From the IMG/VR virus record IMGVR_UViG_3300031525_000009, positions 1 to 64,000 of that record: DNA of 64,000 bases; one strand, written 5' to 3'. This stretch comes from a virus. Shown piece after piece: positions 63,123 to 64,000 of the stretch (the first letter of the stretch is position 1; every line of letters begins with the position of its first letter). The translations under genes were made by a program, and so were the position numbers. The notes under the pieces are model-generated. The model was not told the DNA's origin. It worked only from the letters and a program-made list of their open reading frames with translations, and ran no database searches.

Positions 63123-64000
63123 CGTGTGTATGCGCGTATCATGGGCCGCAACATGATGGGGGAAGAGTCTGTTTCCGAAGCCCAGCCCTCACTCCAACGG
63201 TCCTTGTCCTCCTGCAACAGCGTCGTCTTGTCCAGATCACTCATATCCTTTGCCACTTCAGGAATCATGAGCATCAGCTCCTTAGCCAAGCGTGTGAGCA
63301 CTGCGAGAAACCAGCGCTGCGGCACCTCCACCGTCTGGGTAAGCGTACCGACGTCCTGCACATACCGCTGTGTATATAACACGATCTGCGAGTACGTGAA
63401 CTGTGCCGCAGGCGCCGGCCAAAGTGTCAAAGTCGGCTGGGGCTGAGTCTTGTTGTACCAGAACTGCAGCGGGCGCCCCGTGAACCACTTGTTCGGCAGG
63501 TTCGCGTAGTTGTCGCGGTTGATCTTGGCAATCGGGATTTCCTGCGGGGAAGACCCCGTGACAAACTCCGTCACGTTGAGCGTCGTACCCCCTGCCGCCA
63601 GTAAGCGTACGTACAACACGCCAGACTCCGGAATCCCCTCCACATCAGTCCAGAACCACTGGCCCGCGACGACGGTAAGCGTCGTGTTGGAGTACACTGT
63701 CGTATAGTTGATGCCGTCGTTGGACGTCTGGATAGCGACGTTCCACACCGCACTGGCATTGGGGAGGATCCCGAATACGACGGGCTGCCCGGCCGCGAGG
63801 TACTGCACCTGAAGAAACCCATTCGGTGCAGTCTGTACGCAGGCGGTCGCAAGGTTGTTATCGAAAGCATTCGCTGCGGCGCCGGTAGAAGAGCTATACG
63901 CCGCGGACGGCCCGAGCTGCAGTTGTGTAACACTACGCAAGTTGGCATTGAGGATGTCAACCGTCCCCAAGGGGGCCAGGATGTCCTGCGTAGCATCATA
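63119..64000 (-). CDS. Adaptor-like virion protein with discoidin insert, 5' end cut by window edge
   Basis: The frame continues past 64000, so the N-terminus is missing; the TTG at 63970 is not the start. Residues after the edge contain an F5/8C (discoidin)-like insert (AAYSSSTGAAANAFDNNLATACVQTA, WNVAIQTSNDGINYTTVYSNT, VLYVRLLA). Then comes INRDNYANLPNKWFTGRPLQFWYNKTQP...LTLWPAPAAQFTYSQIVLY and a helical end (RWFLAVLTRLAKELMLMIPEVA). The second part is the usual adaptor/tail-connector pattern; the insert suggests carbohydrate contact. Confidence 0.7.
   Translation of the reverse strand, partial: YDATQDILAPLGTVDILNANLRSVTQLQLGPSAAYSSSTGAAANAFDNNLATACVQTAPNGFLQVQYLAAGQPVVFGILPNASAVWNVAIQTSNDGINYTTVYSNTTLTVVAGQWFWTDVEGIPESGVLYVRLLAAGGTTLNVTEFVTGSSPQEIPIAKINRDNYANLPNKWFTGRPLQFWYNKTQPQPTLTLWPAPAAQFTYSQIVLYTQRYVQDVGTLTQTVEVPQRWFLAVLTRLAKELMLMIPEVAKDMSDLDKTTLLQEDKDRWSEGWASETDSSPIMLRPMIRAYTR

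Noticed and set aside
1-64000. CRISPR arrays, insertion sequences, reverse transcriptase with variable repeats (DGR), RNA polymerase, integrase
   Set aside because: Looked for spaced direct repeats, transposase motifs, YxDD, RNAP and recombinase motifs; none seen

Overview
This window is most of the genome of a tailed double-stranded DNA phage (Caudoviricetes). It is GC-rich and densely packed, and most consecutive genes overlap by ATGA or GTGA. The short-tail gene set (a very large portal, adaptor-like proteins, a stabilisation-like tail protein, a run of large Ala/Gln/Gly-rich internal virion proteins, and no tape measure, sheath or tail-tube genes) indicates podovirus morphology. The host is probably a proteobacterium: a phage-borne CsrA resembles gammaproteobacterial CsrA/RsmA, and N4 Gp49, DUF932 and LexA-type proteins fit that. 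No integrase, RNA polymerase, CRISPR array or reverse transcriptase was seen.

Layout. Two divergent transcription units leave a control region near 28.6 kb. The rightward unit (28.68-45.76 kb, + strand) holds small early genes behind a repeated promoter type. It continues through DUF932, a LuxR-type HTH protein, CsrA, a J-domain protein, a UDG-DNA polymerase A fusion, a Cas4-like PD-(D/E)XK nuclease, a Sak4-like ATPase, a DUF669-like ssDNA-binding protein, an SF2 helicase, a LexA-type DNA-binding protein and a second PD-(D/E)XK nuclease. The leftward unit (28.58 kb down to 1) starts with a small HTH protein, a primase-helicase and small genes, then terS. It continues with a DEDD exonuclease, a HAD phosphatase, two glycan-handling candidates, N4 Gp49, about a dozen micro-genes, terL, portal, a Tad2/Acb2-like anti-defence pair, GroES-like protein, scaffold, capsid, and a LamG/nucleoside-hydrolase-fold spike. 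The right end (64.0 down to 45.85 kb, - strand) carries an adaptor, an S74 tail fibre, the lysis cassette, a second adaptor, tail proteins and internal virion proteins. The first and last genes both run off the window on the - strand. A circular or permuted genome in which position 1 lies near position 64000 would therefore make one continuous late operon in the usual order TerL-portal-scaffold-capsid-adaptor-tail-ejection proteins.

Notable points. (1) The 88-bp gap where the two units converge (45.76-45.85 kb) encodes a compact RNA-like structure with canonical T-arm and D-arm features in permuted order; it could be a circularly permuted tRNA. (2) tad2 and an acb2/tad1-hairpin gene are translationally coupled inside the head cassette. 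(3) A decayed homing endonuclease (NUMOD4 joined out of frame to its HTH) abuts terS, and an intact GIY-YIG endonuclease sits among the virion genes. (4) A 36-aa gene duplicates the pre-Walker-A region of the adjacent Sak4-like ATPase under apparent purifying constraint. (5) Three early promoters share a GGCTAC-containing core. A GATC-rich inverted-repeat cluster next to the primase-helicase is a candidate origin.

No stretch over 300 bases lacks a gene. The longest non-coding interval is 25595-25836.
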